The position numbers were made by a program, and so were the translations under genes. Source: Bacteroidales bacterium (GTDB lineage Bacteria > Bacteroidota > Bacteroidia > Bacteroidales > UBA1715). Taken from it: a stretch of 64,000 bases of DNA. Position 1 is the first letter of the stretch. Each line of letters starts with the position of its first letter. This document shows positions 46,480-55,602 of this stretch, in pieces. The notes beneath the pieces were generated by a model. That model had not been told where the DNA came from, ran no database searches, and saw nothing but the letters and a program-made list of their open reading frames with translations. The DNA is taken from assembly GCA_024402335.1 (NCBI GenBank), contig JAKSTZ010000007.1:25800-89799 (forward strand). The letters are read 5' to 3'.

Positions 46480-46589
46480 GTTTACATAGATTTTGTTGTT
46501 GTGTGGCTGCAATAAAAAAGATTTTTGTATTTTTGACTTGAAAAAGCCGGACATGGCAACATGTCAAAACATAACGAAAAAACAAAACT

Positions 46590-48125
46590 ATGTTAGTAAA
46601 AACATTTGGCGGTGCCGTCAATGGTATTGACGCACGTATTATTACCGTTGAAACAGATATAGTAAGCGGTGTAAATTTTTATTTGGTGGGCCTTCCCGAT
46701 AGTGCAGTAAAGGAAAGTCAACAAAGAATAGAGTCTGCATTACGAAGTGTAGGTTACCAGCTGCCGGGTCGGAAAATTACAATAAATATGGCTCCGGCGG
46801 ATATTCGTAAGGAAGGTACAGCCTACGACTTAACTTTAGCTATAGGTATTTTAGCTGCATCAAAGCAAATATCGGCAGAACATGTCGGTGACTACATTAT
46901 TATGGGCGAACTGTCTTTGGATGGTGGGGTTCATAGAATTTGTGGTGCATTGTCAATGGCAATAGAAGCGAGAAAATTTGGCTTTAAAGGATTTATTTTG
47001 CCTAAAGAAAATGCTCGTGAAGCAGCTGTTGTAAATGACTTAGATGTGTATGGCGTAGAAAATATTAGTGAAGTCATTGATTTCTTCGAGGGTAATAAGT
47101 CTTTGGAGAAAACGGTGATAAATACGCGGGAGGAATTTTTCCAACATGTGCAAACTTGTTCGTTCGATTTTGCAGATGTTAAGGGGCAGGAAAATGTAAA
47201 ACGCGCGATGGAAATTGCAGCATCGGGTGGACATAATATTATTATGATAGGTCCTCCGGGCGCAGGGAAAACTATGATAGCCAAAAGAATAGTTTCCATA
47301 CTTCCTCCGCTAACGTTGCATGAAGCATTAGAGACGACAAAAATACATTCTGTTGCAGGAAAACTAGGAGGTCATGTTTCATTAATGACCGAGCGTCCGT
47401 TCCGTTCGCCGCATCATACGGTAAGTGACGTTGCTTTAGTTGGTGGTGGAACATATCCACAACCAGGAGAAATCTCGTTGGCACACAATGGGGTACTATT
47501 TTTGGATGAGTTACCGGAATTTAAACGACAGGTTTTAGAGGTAATGCGTCAACCATTAGAAGATAGACATATAAATATATCTCGTGCAAAATTTACGGTT
47601 GATTATCCTGCTAGTTTTATGCTAATAGCTTCAATGAATCCTTGTCCTTGTGGATATTATAATCATCCAGAAAAGGCCTGTGTTTGTAGTCCTGGAGTTG
47701 TACAGAAATACTTGAATAGAATATCTGGTCCATTGTTGGATAGAATTGATCTGCATATAGAAGTTATACCGGTCCCATTTAAAGAATTGTCGAAAAAATC
47801 GCAGGAAGAGTCAAGTCAGGCAATACGGCAGCGAGTGATTCGTTGTCGGGAAATTCAACAAAAACGATTTGAAAATATGCCTATTTATTGTAATGCACAG
47901 ATGGATGCAAAAATGATACGAACATATTGTGTGCTAAATGAAGAGTGTCAATCTATTTTGAAGACGGCGATGGAAAAATTAGGATTATCTGCACGTGCAT
48001 ACGATAGAATAATAAAAGTTTCAAGAACAATAGCAGACCTGGCAGGTTCGGAACAAATACAAGCCGAACACTTGTCAGAGGCAATACAATATAGAAGTTT
48101 GGATAGAGAACATTGGGCAGGATAA
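46590..48125 (+). CDS. comM: YifB/ComM family Mg-chelatase-like AAA ATPase
   Basis: A 511-residue protein with an N-terminal Lon-protease-like (ChlI) domain, a AAA+ core with Walker A GPPGAGKT (about 221-228) and Walker B LFLDELPEF, and a zinc-binding segment CPCGYYNHPEKACVC. In naturally competent bacteria ComM is a helicase for branch migration in transformation and recombination; its role here is inferred. A TATTTTTG box (46528-46535) lies upstream. The start at 46590 gives the usual MLVKTFGGAVNGIDA. Confidence 0.9.
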   Translation: MLVKTFGGAVNGIDARIITVETDIVSGVNFYLVGLPDSAVKESQQRIESALRSVGYQLPGRKITINMAPADIRKEGTAYDLTLAIGILAASKQISAEHVGDYIIMGELSLDGGVHRICGALSMAIEARKFGFKGFILPKENAREAAVVNDLDVYGVENISEVIDFFEGNKSLEKTVINTREEFFQHVQTCSFDFADVKGQENVKRAMEIAASGGHNIIMIGPPGAGKTMIAKRIVSILPPLTLHEALETTKIHSVAGKLGGHVSLMTERPFRSPHHTVSDVALVGGGTYPQPGEISLAHNGVLFLDELPEFKRQVLEVMRQPLEDRHINISRAKFTVDYPASFMLIASMNPCPCGYYNHPEKACVCSPGVVQKYLNRISGPLLDRIDLHIEVIPVPFKELSKKSQEESSQAIRQRVIRCREIQQKRFENMPIYCNAQMDAKMIRTYCVLNEECQSILKTAMEKLGLSARAYDRIIKVSRTIADLAGSEQIQAEHLSEAIQYRSLDREHWAG

Positions 48126-48193
48126 ATCCGTAGTGAAACGATAGATTTGTTGGGTGATTTTCGTATTTTTGTTTACTAGAAAACATTGTGATT

Positions 48194-49051
48194 ATGATAA
48201 ACAAACCGACAGTAGCACTCATATATGATTTTGATGGAACGCTTTCTCCTCAGAATATGCAAGAATATGATTTCCTTAAAGATATAGGCATAAAAAACAA
48301 GGATGATTTTTGGAAGGAAGTGGATGCTTTAGTCAAAACGCATAATGCAAGTAATATCTTGTGTTATATGAAGTTGATGATAGAAAAATCACGTGCTGCA
48401 GGGAAAAGTATTCGACGTCAGGCTTTTGTTGATTATGGAAAGAGTGTTGAGTTGTACAAAGGTGTTGAAGAATGGTTTGATTTGATGGAAGAATTGGCGA
48501 AAAAATATAATGTTATTGTTGAACATTATATTAATTCTTCGGGATTGAAAGAAATGATAGAAGGAACGAAAATTGCTTCAAAATTCAAACAAATATATGC
48601 TTGCTCGTTTTTGTATAATATTGATGGTGTAGCCGAATGGCCTGCTGTTGCCGTTGATTTTACAACAAAGACACAATTCTTGTTTATGATAAACAAGGGT
48701 ATTGCAAATATTAGCGAGAATTATCGTGTAAATGAATATAAGGAAGAGGAAGACAGACCGATTCCTTTTAAACACATGATTTATTTTGGCGATGGGGAAA
48801 CAGATGTGCCTTGTATGCGTATGGTCAAAAATTATGGTGGAAATTCTATTGCCGTTTATAGACCTCGTAATAAGGACAAGAAAGAACTTGCGAAAAAACT
48901 AATTCAAGATAAGCGAGTGAATTTTGCCTGTGAGGCGGATTATACCAAGGGCAAGGAAATCTATAATATTGTAGAATCTATACTTTCACAGATAAAGTCT
49001 AATTTTGATTTCAACCAATTAGAAAAGAAAAATCAAGGTAAATTAGTATAG
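48194..49051 (+). CDS. HAD-superfamily phosphatase
   Basis: A 285-residue haloacid-dehalogenase-type protein. The nucleophile motif is DFDGTLSP near the N-terminus, and the metal motif FGDGETDVPCM is near residue 200. The ATG at 48194 is preferred to the GTG two codons earlier. A TATTTTTG box lies at 48164-48171. It ends 1 base before topB, so the two are probably co-transcribed. The substrate is unknown. Confidence 0.8.
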   Translation: MINKPTVALIYDFDGTLSPQNMQEYDFLKDIGIKNKDDFWKEVDALVKTHNASNILCYMKLMIEKSRAAGKSIRRQAFVDYGKSVELYKGVEEWFDLMEELAKKYNVIVEHYINSSGLKEMIEGTKIASKFKQIYACSFLYNIDGVAEWPAVAVDFTTKTQFLFMINKGIANISENYRVNEYKEEEDRPIPFKHMIYFGDGETDVPCMRMVKNYGGNSIAVYRPRNKDKKELAKKLIQDKRVNFACEADYTKGKEIYNIVESILSQIKSNFDFNQLEKKNQGKLV

Positions 49052-49052
49052 T

Positions 49053-51068
49053 ATGAAAGTTTGTATTGCAGAAAAGCCGAGCGTTGCCCGTGATATCGCT
49101 AAGGTACTTGGTGCTACAGTTGCCTATGATGGTTATATCGAAGGTAATGGATACCAAGTAACTTGGACGTTTGGTCATTTGTGCACATTAAAGGAACCGA
49201 ATGACTATACGGATCAATGGAAAGCATGGTCGCTTTCACGATTGCCTATGATTCCACCTCAATTTGGTATAAAATTGATAGATGATAGTGGGGTAAAAAA
49301 GCAGTTTAAGGTTATTGAATCATTGATGCAAAAAGCCGATGAAATCATAAACTGCGGTGATGCTGGTCAAGAAGGTGAATTGATTCAGCGATGGGTTATG
49401 CAAAAAGCAGGTGCGAAATGTCCGGTAAAACGTTTGTGGATTTCGTCGTTGACGGAAGAAGCAATCCGTGAGGGTTTTGCAAATCTAAAAGACCAAAATG
49501 AATACCAATCTTTATATGAAGCTGGACTTGTTCGTGCCATAGGTGATTGGCTTCTTGGTATGAATGCAACTCGTTTATATACATTGAAATACGGACAACA
49601 AAGACAAATATTGTCTATTGGCCGTGTACAAACGCCTACTTTGGCAATGATAGTAAATCGTCAGTTGCAGATAGAAAATTTTGTTCCGGAACAATATTGG
49701 GTGTTGTCTACAGTTTATCGAGATACGACTTTTACGGCAACTTCAGGAAAAATTGACGATAAAGAATCTGGACAAAAGATTATGGATGAAATAAAAAATT
49801 CTCCTTTTGTCGTAAAAGATTCTTCTGATAAAAAGGGAACAGAAACGCCTCCAAGACTATTTGACTTAACTTCGTTGCAGGTTGAATGTAATAAGAAGTT
49901 TGCGTTCTCGGCAGATAAAACATTACAATTAATTCAAAGTCTGTACGAAAAGAAATTTACGACTTATCCTCGTGTAGATACTACGTTTTTGAGTGATGAT
50001 ATTTATCCGAAATGTCCACAAATCATGGGTGGATTGGCTGGATTACAAACGTATGTTCCGTTGTTGGAGCCATTCAAAAATAAAAAATTACCAAAGAGTA
50101 AAAAAGTGTTTGATTCATCAAAAGTGACGGATCACCATGCTATTATTCCTACGGGTGTAACGCCGTCTGGCTTGAATGCAGACGAAGAAAAAGTTTTTGA
50201 TTTAGTTGCTCGAAGATTTATCGCAGCGTTTTATCCGGATTGTCAGTTTACAACGACAACGGTGTTGGGTATGGTTGAGAAATATGAATTTAAAGTAACA
50301 GGTAAAGTTATTTTAGATCCAGGATGGAAAGTAGTTTTTGATAAATCATCACAAGATGATGAAGAGAAAAAGGATGATGAAGAGAGAGCGCTTCCTATTT
50401 TTGTAAAAGGGGAATCAGGACCACATACGCCAGATCTTGCTGAGAAATGGACACAAGCACCAAAACCATATACCGAGGCTACTTTGTTGCGTGCTATGGA
50501 AACTGCAGGTAAAATGGTTGATGATGAAGAGTTGCGCGATGCGTTAAAAGAAAATGGTATCGGGCGTCCTTCTACAAGAGCAGCAATAATTGAGACGTTA
50601 TTTAAACGTCGATATATTATTAAGAAGAAAAAGAATCTAATTGCAACTCCTACTGGCATTGAATTGATTGGGCTTATCCATGAGGAATCATTAAAAAGTG
50701 CAGAACTTACGGGTACTTGGGAAAAGAAATTGCGTGAGATAGAACATCGCTCATATAATGCGAAACAGTTCTTGGATGAATTAAAAGTAATGGTTTCTGA
50801 AATTGTACAATCTGTTATCTGTGATAATACAAATAGACGTGTTTCGGTAACAGAAATAGTGGAAAAGAGTAAGAAAAAATCCGAAAAAGCTAAAACACCA
50901 CGTCAACCAAAGAAAAAAGATGTTCAGGAAGCACCTAAGGTTGATGATACTTTAATAGGTACAATTTGTCCACTATGTAAGAAAGGCACCTTGTTAAAGG
51001 GAAGAACAGCATACGGATGTTCTGAATATGCGAGTGGTTGTACATATCGTGTTCCGTTTTCTTTGTAA
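49053..51068 (+). CDS. topB: DNA topoisomerase III
   Basis: A 671-residue type IA topoisomerase that separates interlinked DNA single strands. The TOPRIM start KVCIAEKPSVARDIAKVLG, GDAGQEGELI (about 107-116), and the active-site YPRVDTTFLSDD region are visible, with Tyr as nucleophile. A C-terminal zinc-type motif (CPLCKKGTLLKGRTAYGCSE) ends the protein. Between them is a Lys-rich linker (about 605-645). It sits 1 base after the HAD gene. Confidence 0.95.
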   Translation: MKVCIAEKPSVARDIAKVLGATVAYDGYIEGNGYQVTWTFGHLCTLKEPNDYTDQWKAWSLSRLPMIPPQFGIKLIDDSGVKKQFKVIESLMQKADEIINCGDAGQEGELIQRWVMQKAGAKCPVKRLWISSLTEEAIREGFANLKDQNEYQSLYEAGLVRAIGDWLLGMNATRLYTLKYGQQRQILSIGRVQTPTLAMIVNRQLQIENFVPEQYWVLSTVYRDTTFTATSGKIDDKESGQKIMDEIKNSPFVVKDSSDKKGTETPPRLFDLTSLQVECNKKFAFSADKTLQLIQSLYEKKFTTYPRVDTTFLSDDIYPKCPQIMGGLAGLQTYVPLLEPFKNKKLPKSKKVFDSSKVTDHHAIIPTGVTPSGLNADEEKVFDLVARRFIAAFYPDCQFTTTTVLGMVEKYEFKVTGKVILDPGWKVVFDKSSQDDEEKKDDEERALPIFVKGESGPHTPDLAEKWTQAPKPYTEATLLRAMETAGKMVDDEELRDALKENGIGRPSTRAAIIETLFKRRYIIKKKKNLIATPTGIELIGLIHEESLKSAELTGTWEKKLREIEHRSYNAKQFLDELKVMVSEIVQSVICDNTNRRVSVTEIVEKSKKKSEKAKTPRQPKKKDVQEAPKVDDTLIGTICPLCKKGTLLKGRTAYGCSEYASGCTYRVPFSL

Positions 51069-51095
51069 TAATAAAGATTAATAAAATTCAATAAT

Positions 51096-51647
51096 ATGGA
51101 TTCTAAAATATATATTTTCCTTGCCGATGGTTTTGAAGAAATGGAAGCTTTAATACCATACGATGTGCTTAAAAGAGCCGGATTTGAAGTAGAACTTGTG
51201 TCTGTAAAAACTGATTTGAATGTTGTTAGTACTCATGGACTTACAGTGATGTGTGATACGGATATTTCTAAAATTAGTCAGGGAAATGCAACATTGCTAT
51301 TGTTACCTGGAGGTATGCCAGGTGCTTCAAATTTAGCAGAATCTAAAGACTTGGCTAAAATGTTATTGCAACAAAATGAAGAAGGTAAATGGGTCGCTGC
51401 GATTTGTGCCGCTCCGTATGTGTTAGGTGATTTAGGTATTTTGAAAGGAAAACAAGCAACTTGTTTCCCAGGATATGAATCACATCTGTCTGGTGCAGAA
51501 CATATTGCAAGTTCGGTAGTTGTGTCTCAAAATGTTATTACTGGTAATGGTGCCGGTGCGGCAGTGAAATTTGCCTTTGCAATTGTTGAGCAACTGAGAG
51601 GTAAACGTGTCGCTGATTTTCTTGCAGAGAAAATGTTACTCGCTTAA
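51096..51647 (+). CDS. DJ-1/PfpI (ThiJ-like) family protein
   Basis: A 183-residue protein of the DJ-1 superfamily. The conserved Glu15 (DGFEEMEAL) and the oxidisable Cys104 (AAICAAPYVL, in the nucleophile elbow) are present, along with LLLPGGMPGA. Members are glyoxalase III or stress-responsive deglycases or chaperones; the substrate here is unknown. The old name ThiJ does not mean a thiamine role. It stands 27 bases after topB. Confidence 0.88.
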   Translation: MDSKIYIFLADGFEEMEALIPYDVLKRAGFEVELVSVKTDLNVVSTHGLTVMCDTDISKISQGNATLLLLPGGMPGASNLAESKDLAKMLLQQNEEGKWVAAICAAPYVLGDLGILKGKQATCFPGYESHLSGAEHIASSVVVSQNVITGNGAGAAVKFAFAIVEQLRGKRVADFLAEKMLLA

Positions 51648-51652
51648 TAGTA

Positions 51653-52213
51653 CTAAAATTTCCAACCAAGTGATAAGCCTATAGATGGCTTTATTACTTG
51701 TGGATTATATTTTGATTGTGCGGAAAAATCTATAGCAGCCGTTGCTTTGCCCATAGGTATTTTAATCTTTGTACCGATTTCAATTACAGGATATACGCCA
51801 TCTTTGCTGAAATCCAGAAGCAATGGGTTGATGTATGGAGCAACAATGAAATATGTGTTATTATTTTCTTGTTGTATGTTATAACTTATTCCTTCGGGAA
51901 TAAAACATAATGCGGCTCCGACAAACGTGCTCAATATATCGTCATCAAGGCAGGCAACTGCTATTAGACCGGTAAATAGACCTATAGGACATTGGAATAC
52001 AAATTTGTTTGTCTCATCGTTTCCGAATCGTAAACTATAGTTTAGTCCTAATTTCCCACTACGAGGTTGCCATTCTAGTGAAGGTCCCATGGAATATGAT
52101 AATTCGGAGCGAATATTTGAAATTGCTTTTCCGTAAAGGGACAGTTCAAAAGAAGATTGTGCCTTTGAAAAGAAAGGTATGCATAGCAGCATTATGAAGA
52201 TGAATTTTTTCAT
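51653..52213 (-). CDS. Outer-membrane beta-barrel-like protein
   Basis: A 186-residue protein starting MKKFIFIMLLCIPFFSKAQ, a signal peptide (start at 52213; codons upstream overlap dusB and lack a signal). The mature part alternates hydrophobic strands and ends GLSLGWKF, the aromatic C-terminus of outer-membrane barrels. No enzymatic motif is seen. It is convergent with the DJ-1 gene, 5 bases apart, and is encoded just downstream of dusB. Confidence 0.65.
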   Translation of the reverse strand: MKKFIFIMLLCIPFFSKAQSSFELSLYGKAISNIRSELSYSMGPSLEWQPRSGKLGLNYSLRFGNDETNKFVFQCPIGLFTGLIAVACLDDDILSTFVGAALCFIPEGISYNIQQENNNTYFIVAPYINPLLLDFSKDGVYPVIEIGTKIKIPMGKATAAIDFSAQSKYNPQVIKPSIGLSLGWKF

Positions 52214-52266
52214 ATCAATTTTTTTTCTTTTCAGAAATGCAAATTCTGTGCCTAAAAGTAGGACTG

Positions 52267-53244
52267 TTAACCCCATTTTTCGGCAATTTCGTCTAACAAA
52301 GCTACAGTTTCGTCTAAGTCGGAAAGATTTAAAAGTTTTATTCTTGTTTCTCTAAAATTTTCCAATCCTTTGAATGTTTTTGCAAACTGTCTTCGCATGT
52401 GAATAACTCCGCCTGGTAATCCCATGAATTCAACAGACTTCATCATATATTCTTTAATCTCGTCAACTTGTTCTTTTAAACTAGGTTCTGGGAGAATTTC
52501 ACCTGTTTTGAGATAATGTTTTATTTGCTTGAATATCCATGGTGCACCAATGCTTGCTCTACCGACCATAATTGCATCAACGCCGTATTTGTCAAAAGCT
52601 TCTTTTGCTTTTTGAGGTGAGTCAATGTCTCCGTTTCCAATAATAGGAATTGTCATTCTTGGATTATTTTTGACTTCACCGATTAATGTCCAATCAGCTT
52701 CGCCCGTGTACATTTGTGCTCGAGTTCTTCCGTGTATTGTTAGTGCTTGTATACCAACATCTTGTAACTGCTCGGCAACAGAAATTATAGGCATATTGTT
52801 GCTGTCCCAACCGAGGCGAGTTTTGGCTGTAACAGGAGTTGAAACCGCTTTTACTACGGATTCAGCGATTTCTATCATCAACGGAATATTTTGTAATAGT
52901 CCGGCACCGGCACCTTTCCCCGCAATTTTTTTTACAGGACAACCAAAGTTTATGTCAATAATATCAGGCTTGTATTCTGATTCTACGATTTTTGCAGCTT
53001 CTGCCATAGCTTCCGCATTTTTCCCGAAGATTTGTACTGCAAAAGGTCGTTCGTATTCGAAACTACGAATCTTTTTTAATGTTTGGTTTATGGAACGAAT
53101 AATAGCATCACAGGCTGCAAATTCAGAATAAAGCAAATCTGCACCATGTTTTTTGCACATATATCGGAACGATGGTTCGCTCACGTCTTCCATTGGAGCG
53201 GCAAAAACAGGACGCTCGCCAAAATCTATATCTCCAATTTTCAT
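52267..53244 (-). CDS. dusB: tRNA-dihydrouridine synthase
   Basis: A 325-residue FMN enzyme reducing uridine to dihydrouridine in tRNA D-loops. The start FAAPMEDVSEPSFR, catalytic Cys102 in NFGCPVKKIAGKGAGAG, TAKTRLGWD, and the HGRTRAQMYTGEADW and GNGDIDSP motifs are typical. It starts inside the last codons of the S1-like gene (ATGAA overlap of 4 bases), so the two are co-translated. Confidence 0.95.
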   Translation of the reverse strand: MKIGDIDFGERPVFAAPMEDVSEPSFRYMCKKHGADLLYSEFAACDAIIRSINQTLKKIRSFEYERPFAVQIFGKNAEAMAEAAKIVESEYKPDIIDINFGCPVKKIAGKGAGAGLLQNIPLMIEIAESVVKAVSTPVTAKTRLGWDSNNMPIISVAEQLQDVGIQALTIHGRTRAQMYTGEADWTLIGEVKNNPRMTIPIIGNGDIDSPQKAKEAFDKYGVDAIMVGRASIGAPWIFKQIKHYLKTGEILPEPSLKEQVDEIKEYMMKSVEFMGLPGGVIHMRRQFAKTFKGLENFRETRIKLLNLSDLDETVALLDEIAEKWG

Positions 53245-54074
53245 AAAAGACGAATACCGTTAGTTTCTAATGAAATTTTTCCTGCTTTGTATAAACTTCC
53301 AATAGTCATTTTAAAAGACTTCTTGCTCATGCCAAGTGTTTCCTTTATTTCTTCTGAAGAACTTTTGTCGTGAAGTGAAAGAAAACCATTATTGTTGGTT
53401 AAAGCTTGTAAAATGATTTCTTCGAAATTACCAATTTTATTCTTGTAGCCGGTAGGCGAGAGACTGATATCTAATTTTAGGTCTTCGCGTACTTTTTTGA
53501 TGTAGGCAATTTTTTTCTCGCCAATAATAAGCTTGCCAGCCCATTCGTTTTGGTAAATTATTCCCCAATAACTATTGTCAACTATTACTTTTATTCCCAA
53601 GTCACTTTTTGAGTGAATTTGTATAGAGACTTCGTCACCTTCGTTATAAGGGGGATTATATATGTCTAAAAATTTGTCGATTTTAGCAGATGCAGCAATG
53701 CGGTCGGAATCTTTGTCCACATAAATGTAAACCCAATATTTTTTCCCTGCCTCCATGCGCATTTTTTGTTCACGATATGGAACAAACAAATCTTTTGGTA
53801 AACCCCAATCAAGAAATGCCCCAAATTTGTTTACGTCTTTTGCTGTTAGATAAGCACATTCATTTACCTCTGCAACAGGTTTTTCTGTTGTGGCAATAAT
53901 TCGATCTTCAGAATCAAGATAGATGAACACTTCAATTTCGTCACCTTCTTGTAATCCTTCAGGGGCATATCTTTGCGGTAACAAAACGCTATCGTATTCT
54001 GCAGCATCGAGATAATAACCAAAGTCAACTTTTCGTAGGACTTTTAATGTGTTGTTTTTACCTAACTGTAGCAT
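53241..54074 (-). CDS. S1-like RNA-binding protein (CvfB family)
   Basis: A 277-residue protein with tandem S1-like OB folds (about 5-65, 70-130, 140-205) and a C-terminal winged-helix-like domain (about 220-277). The first domain begins NNTLKVLRKVDFGYYLDAAE; the second has the AFLDWGLPKDLFVPY pattern. CvfB proteins bind RNA and influence virulence regulators in Firmicutes; the function in Bacteroidota is not known. It is the first gene of a two-gene unit with dusB. Confidence 0.85.
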   Translation of the reverse strand: MLQLGKNNTLKVLRKVDFGYYLDAAEYDSVLLPQRYAPEGLQEGDEIEVFIYLDSEDRIIATTEKPVAEVNECAYLTAKDVNKFGAFLDWGLPKDLFVPYREQKMRMEAGKKYWVYIYVDKDSDRIAASAKIDKFLDIYNPPYNEGDEVSIQIHSKSDLGIKVIVDNSYWGIIYQNEWAGKLIIGEKKIAYIKKVREDLKLDISLSPTGYKNKIGNFEEIILQALTNNNGFLSLHDKSSSEEIKETLGMSKKSFKMTIGSLYKAGKISLETNGIRLL

Positions 54075-54176
54075 TTTTTCTTTTTTGCAAAGATAAGAAT
54101 TCTATACCATTGATTTTAGAAATTAAATTCATTTTATTATATTTGTGACAATAGTAATTAACTAAAAAATAGAGTT

Positions 54177-54554
54177 ATGGGAAAATTTGTGATTAAAAAT
54201 GCAAAAGGTGGTGTTAAATTTGATTTGTTGGCAGGTAACAATCAAGTAATTGCAACATCAGAAGTGTACACTACAATGTCTGCATGTAAAAATGGTATTG
54301 AAAGTGTTAGAAAAAACAGTGTAAAAGCTAATCTTGAAGATCAAACAGTTGAAGGTTTTGAAACTGCAAAGAACCCAAAATTTGAGGTTTATACAGACAA
54401 AGCTGGAAAAACTCGTTTCCGTTTAAAAGCAACAAATGGTGAAATCATCGCTGTTGGTGAAGATTATGAATCTAAAGCTGGTTGCATGAATGGTATAGAG
54501 TCTATTCGTAAAAATGCTCCTGAAGCAGAAATCGTTGATAAAACAGCAGAATAA
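54177..54554 (+). CDS. YegP-like DUF1508 tandem-repeat protein
   Basis: A 125-residue protein made of two DUF1508 repeats: GKFVIKNAKGGVKFDLLAG with NGIESVRKN in the first half, and KFEVYTDKAGKTRFRLKA with NGIESIRKN in the second. DUF1508 proteins are small stable alpha-beta folds of unknown role. A TATATTTG box lies at 54139-54146. It is a single gene followed by a terminator. Confidence 0.9.
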   Translation: MGKFVIKNAKGGVKFDLLAGNNQVIATSEVYTTMSACKNGIESVRKNSVKANLEDQTVEGFETAKNPKFEVYTDKAGKTRFRLKATNGEIIAVGEDYESKAGCMNGIESIRKNAPEAEIVDKTAE

Positions 54555-54576
54555 TAGTTGTTTGTTGAATTTTTAG

Positions 54577-54606
54577 AAGGCAATCTTATTGATTGCCTTT
54601 TTTTGT
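54577..54606. terminator. Terminator after the YegP-like gene
   Basis: AAGGCAATC (54577-54585) pairs with GATTGCCTT (54591-54599), followed by T. It overlaps the last codons and the stop of the convergent flippase-like gene. Confidence 0.85.
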
Positions 54607-55551
54607 TTTATTACGTTTTATGCTTAATAAAATAATAGATCCGGCTAATGTTGGTAAAACAATGTTTATTAGCCATACAAGAATGCTGATTTGAAAGATT
54701 ATGGCAATTTGATTTGTGAAAAGTTCAAAAACAGCCATAGCGACAGAACCTCGTATGCCGATTTCTCCTAAAACCGATGTCGGAATTATTGTCGTGAAAA
54801 AATAGGTTAGAGTAATACCGACAAATATTTCGACTGTCGATAATTCTGGAATAAGCATGTGTATGAGTAACCCAAATTGGGAAGAAAAAACACAATAACG
54901 AATACAGCTTATACAAGTAGCAATAGCAAAATCATTTCGCTTGTATATTTGAAAAAGACGTAGAAGTTTTTTATAAAAATTCTTTCCTACGAAGTGCAGG
55001 CTAAATTTACGTATCCATCGTTTGTTTCTGCAAAAACCAAAGATTGCAAGTAGTACGATAGTTATGGCAGTTGCAATTATGGCTGTTTCTTTTATTTTTT
55101 CGTTTATGGGAAAACAAAGACAGTAGATTGCTAATCCCAGACAACCAAAAAATAAAGTCGCGAATAATTGTGTTAAACTTCCAAGAAATGTCGCACAAAT
55201 TGCATCTGTACGTCCTTTGTCTAAGACTATTGCTCGACCTCCAATTTCACCGATTCTGTTGGGAGTTATCAGAGCTAACGGAAGTCCTACTAGTACACCC
55301 GACAATGCTTTTTTATATGAAATTCTCTGGCTGCAATTAACAAGTTGTTGCCATTTCGCAGCTTCAAAGCCCCAATTAAAAAGCATGCAGATACAAACCA
55401 AAAGAAATATAGGGAAGAAGAATAACGAATGGGAGAATATGCTAACAATATCTTGTTCGCTATTGGTGAATTTGTAAAAAACATAAATCCATGCGGCTGC
55501 AAAGACTACGATCTTAAAAATCCAATTTATAAATTTTCCTCCTTTATTCAC
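54586..55551 (-). CDS. Flippase-like integral membrane protein (UPF0104 family)
   Basis: A 321-residue protein with about eight to nine membrane segments, of the family that contains the membrane domain of lysylphosphatidylglycerol synthase and AglD-like proteins. Family motifs include the SGVLVGLPLALITPNRIGE segment (about 86-104) and the EIGIRGS segment (about 245-251). It probably helps move a lipid-linked molecule across the inner membrane. Its last codons lie inside the terminator hairpin of the convergent gene. No soluble enzyme domain is attached. Confidence 0.75.
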   Translation of the reverse strand: MNKGGKFINWIFKIVVFAAAWIYVFYKFTNSEQDIVSIFSHSLFFFPIFLLVCICMLFNWGFEAAKWQQLVNCSQRISYKKALSGVLVGLPLALITPNRIGEIGGRAIVLDKGRTDAICATFLGSLTQLFATLFFGCLGLAIYCLCFPINEKIKETAIIATAITIVLLAIFGFCRNKRWIRKFSLHFVGKNFYKKLLRLFQIYKRNDFAIATCISCIRYCVFSSQFGLLIHMLIPELSTVEIFVGITLTYFFTTIIPTSVLGEIGIRGSVAMAVFELFTNQIAIIFQISILVWLINIVLPTLAGSIILLSIKRNKTKKGNQ

Positions 55552-55570
55552 GCAATAGTTCTTTTGTAAA

Positions 55571-55602
55571 AAAAAGGAGCTTTCAAAGCTCCCTTTTTTA
55601 TA
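55571..55602 (-). terminator. Terminator after the acyltransferase gene
   Basis: GGAGCTT (55576-55582) pairs with AAGCTCC (55586-55592), followed on the minus strand by a T run. It lies directly after the stop codon at 55598. Confidence 0.8.

Noticed and set aside
51096..51647. Thiamine gene (ThiJ) linked to the thi cluster
   Set aside because: The DJ-1 family has no thiamine role; the old name is misleading, and the gene lies 13 kb from the thi operon on the other strand.
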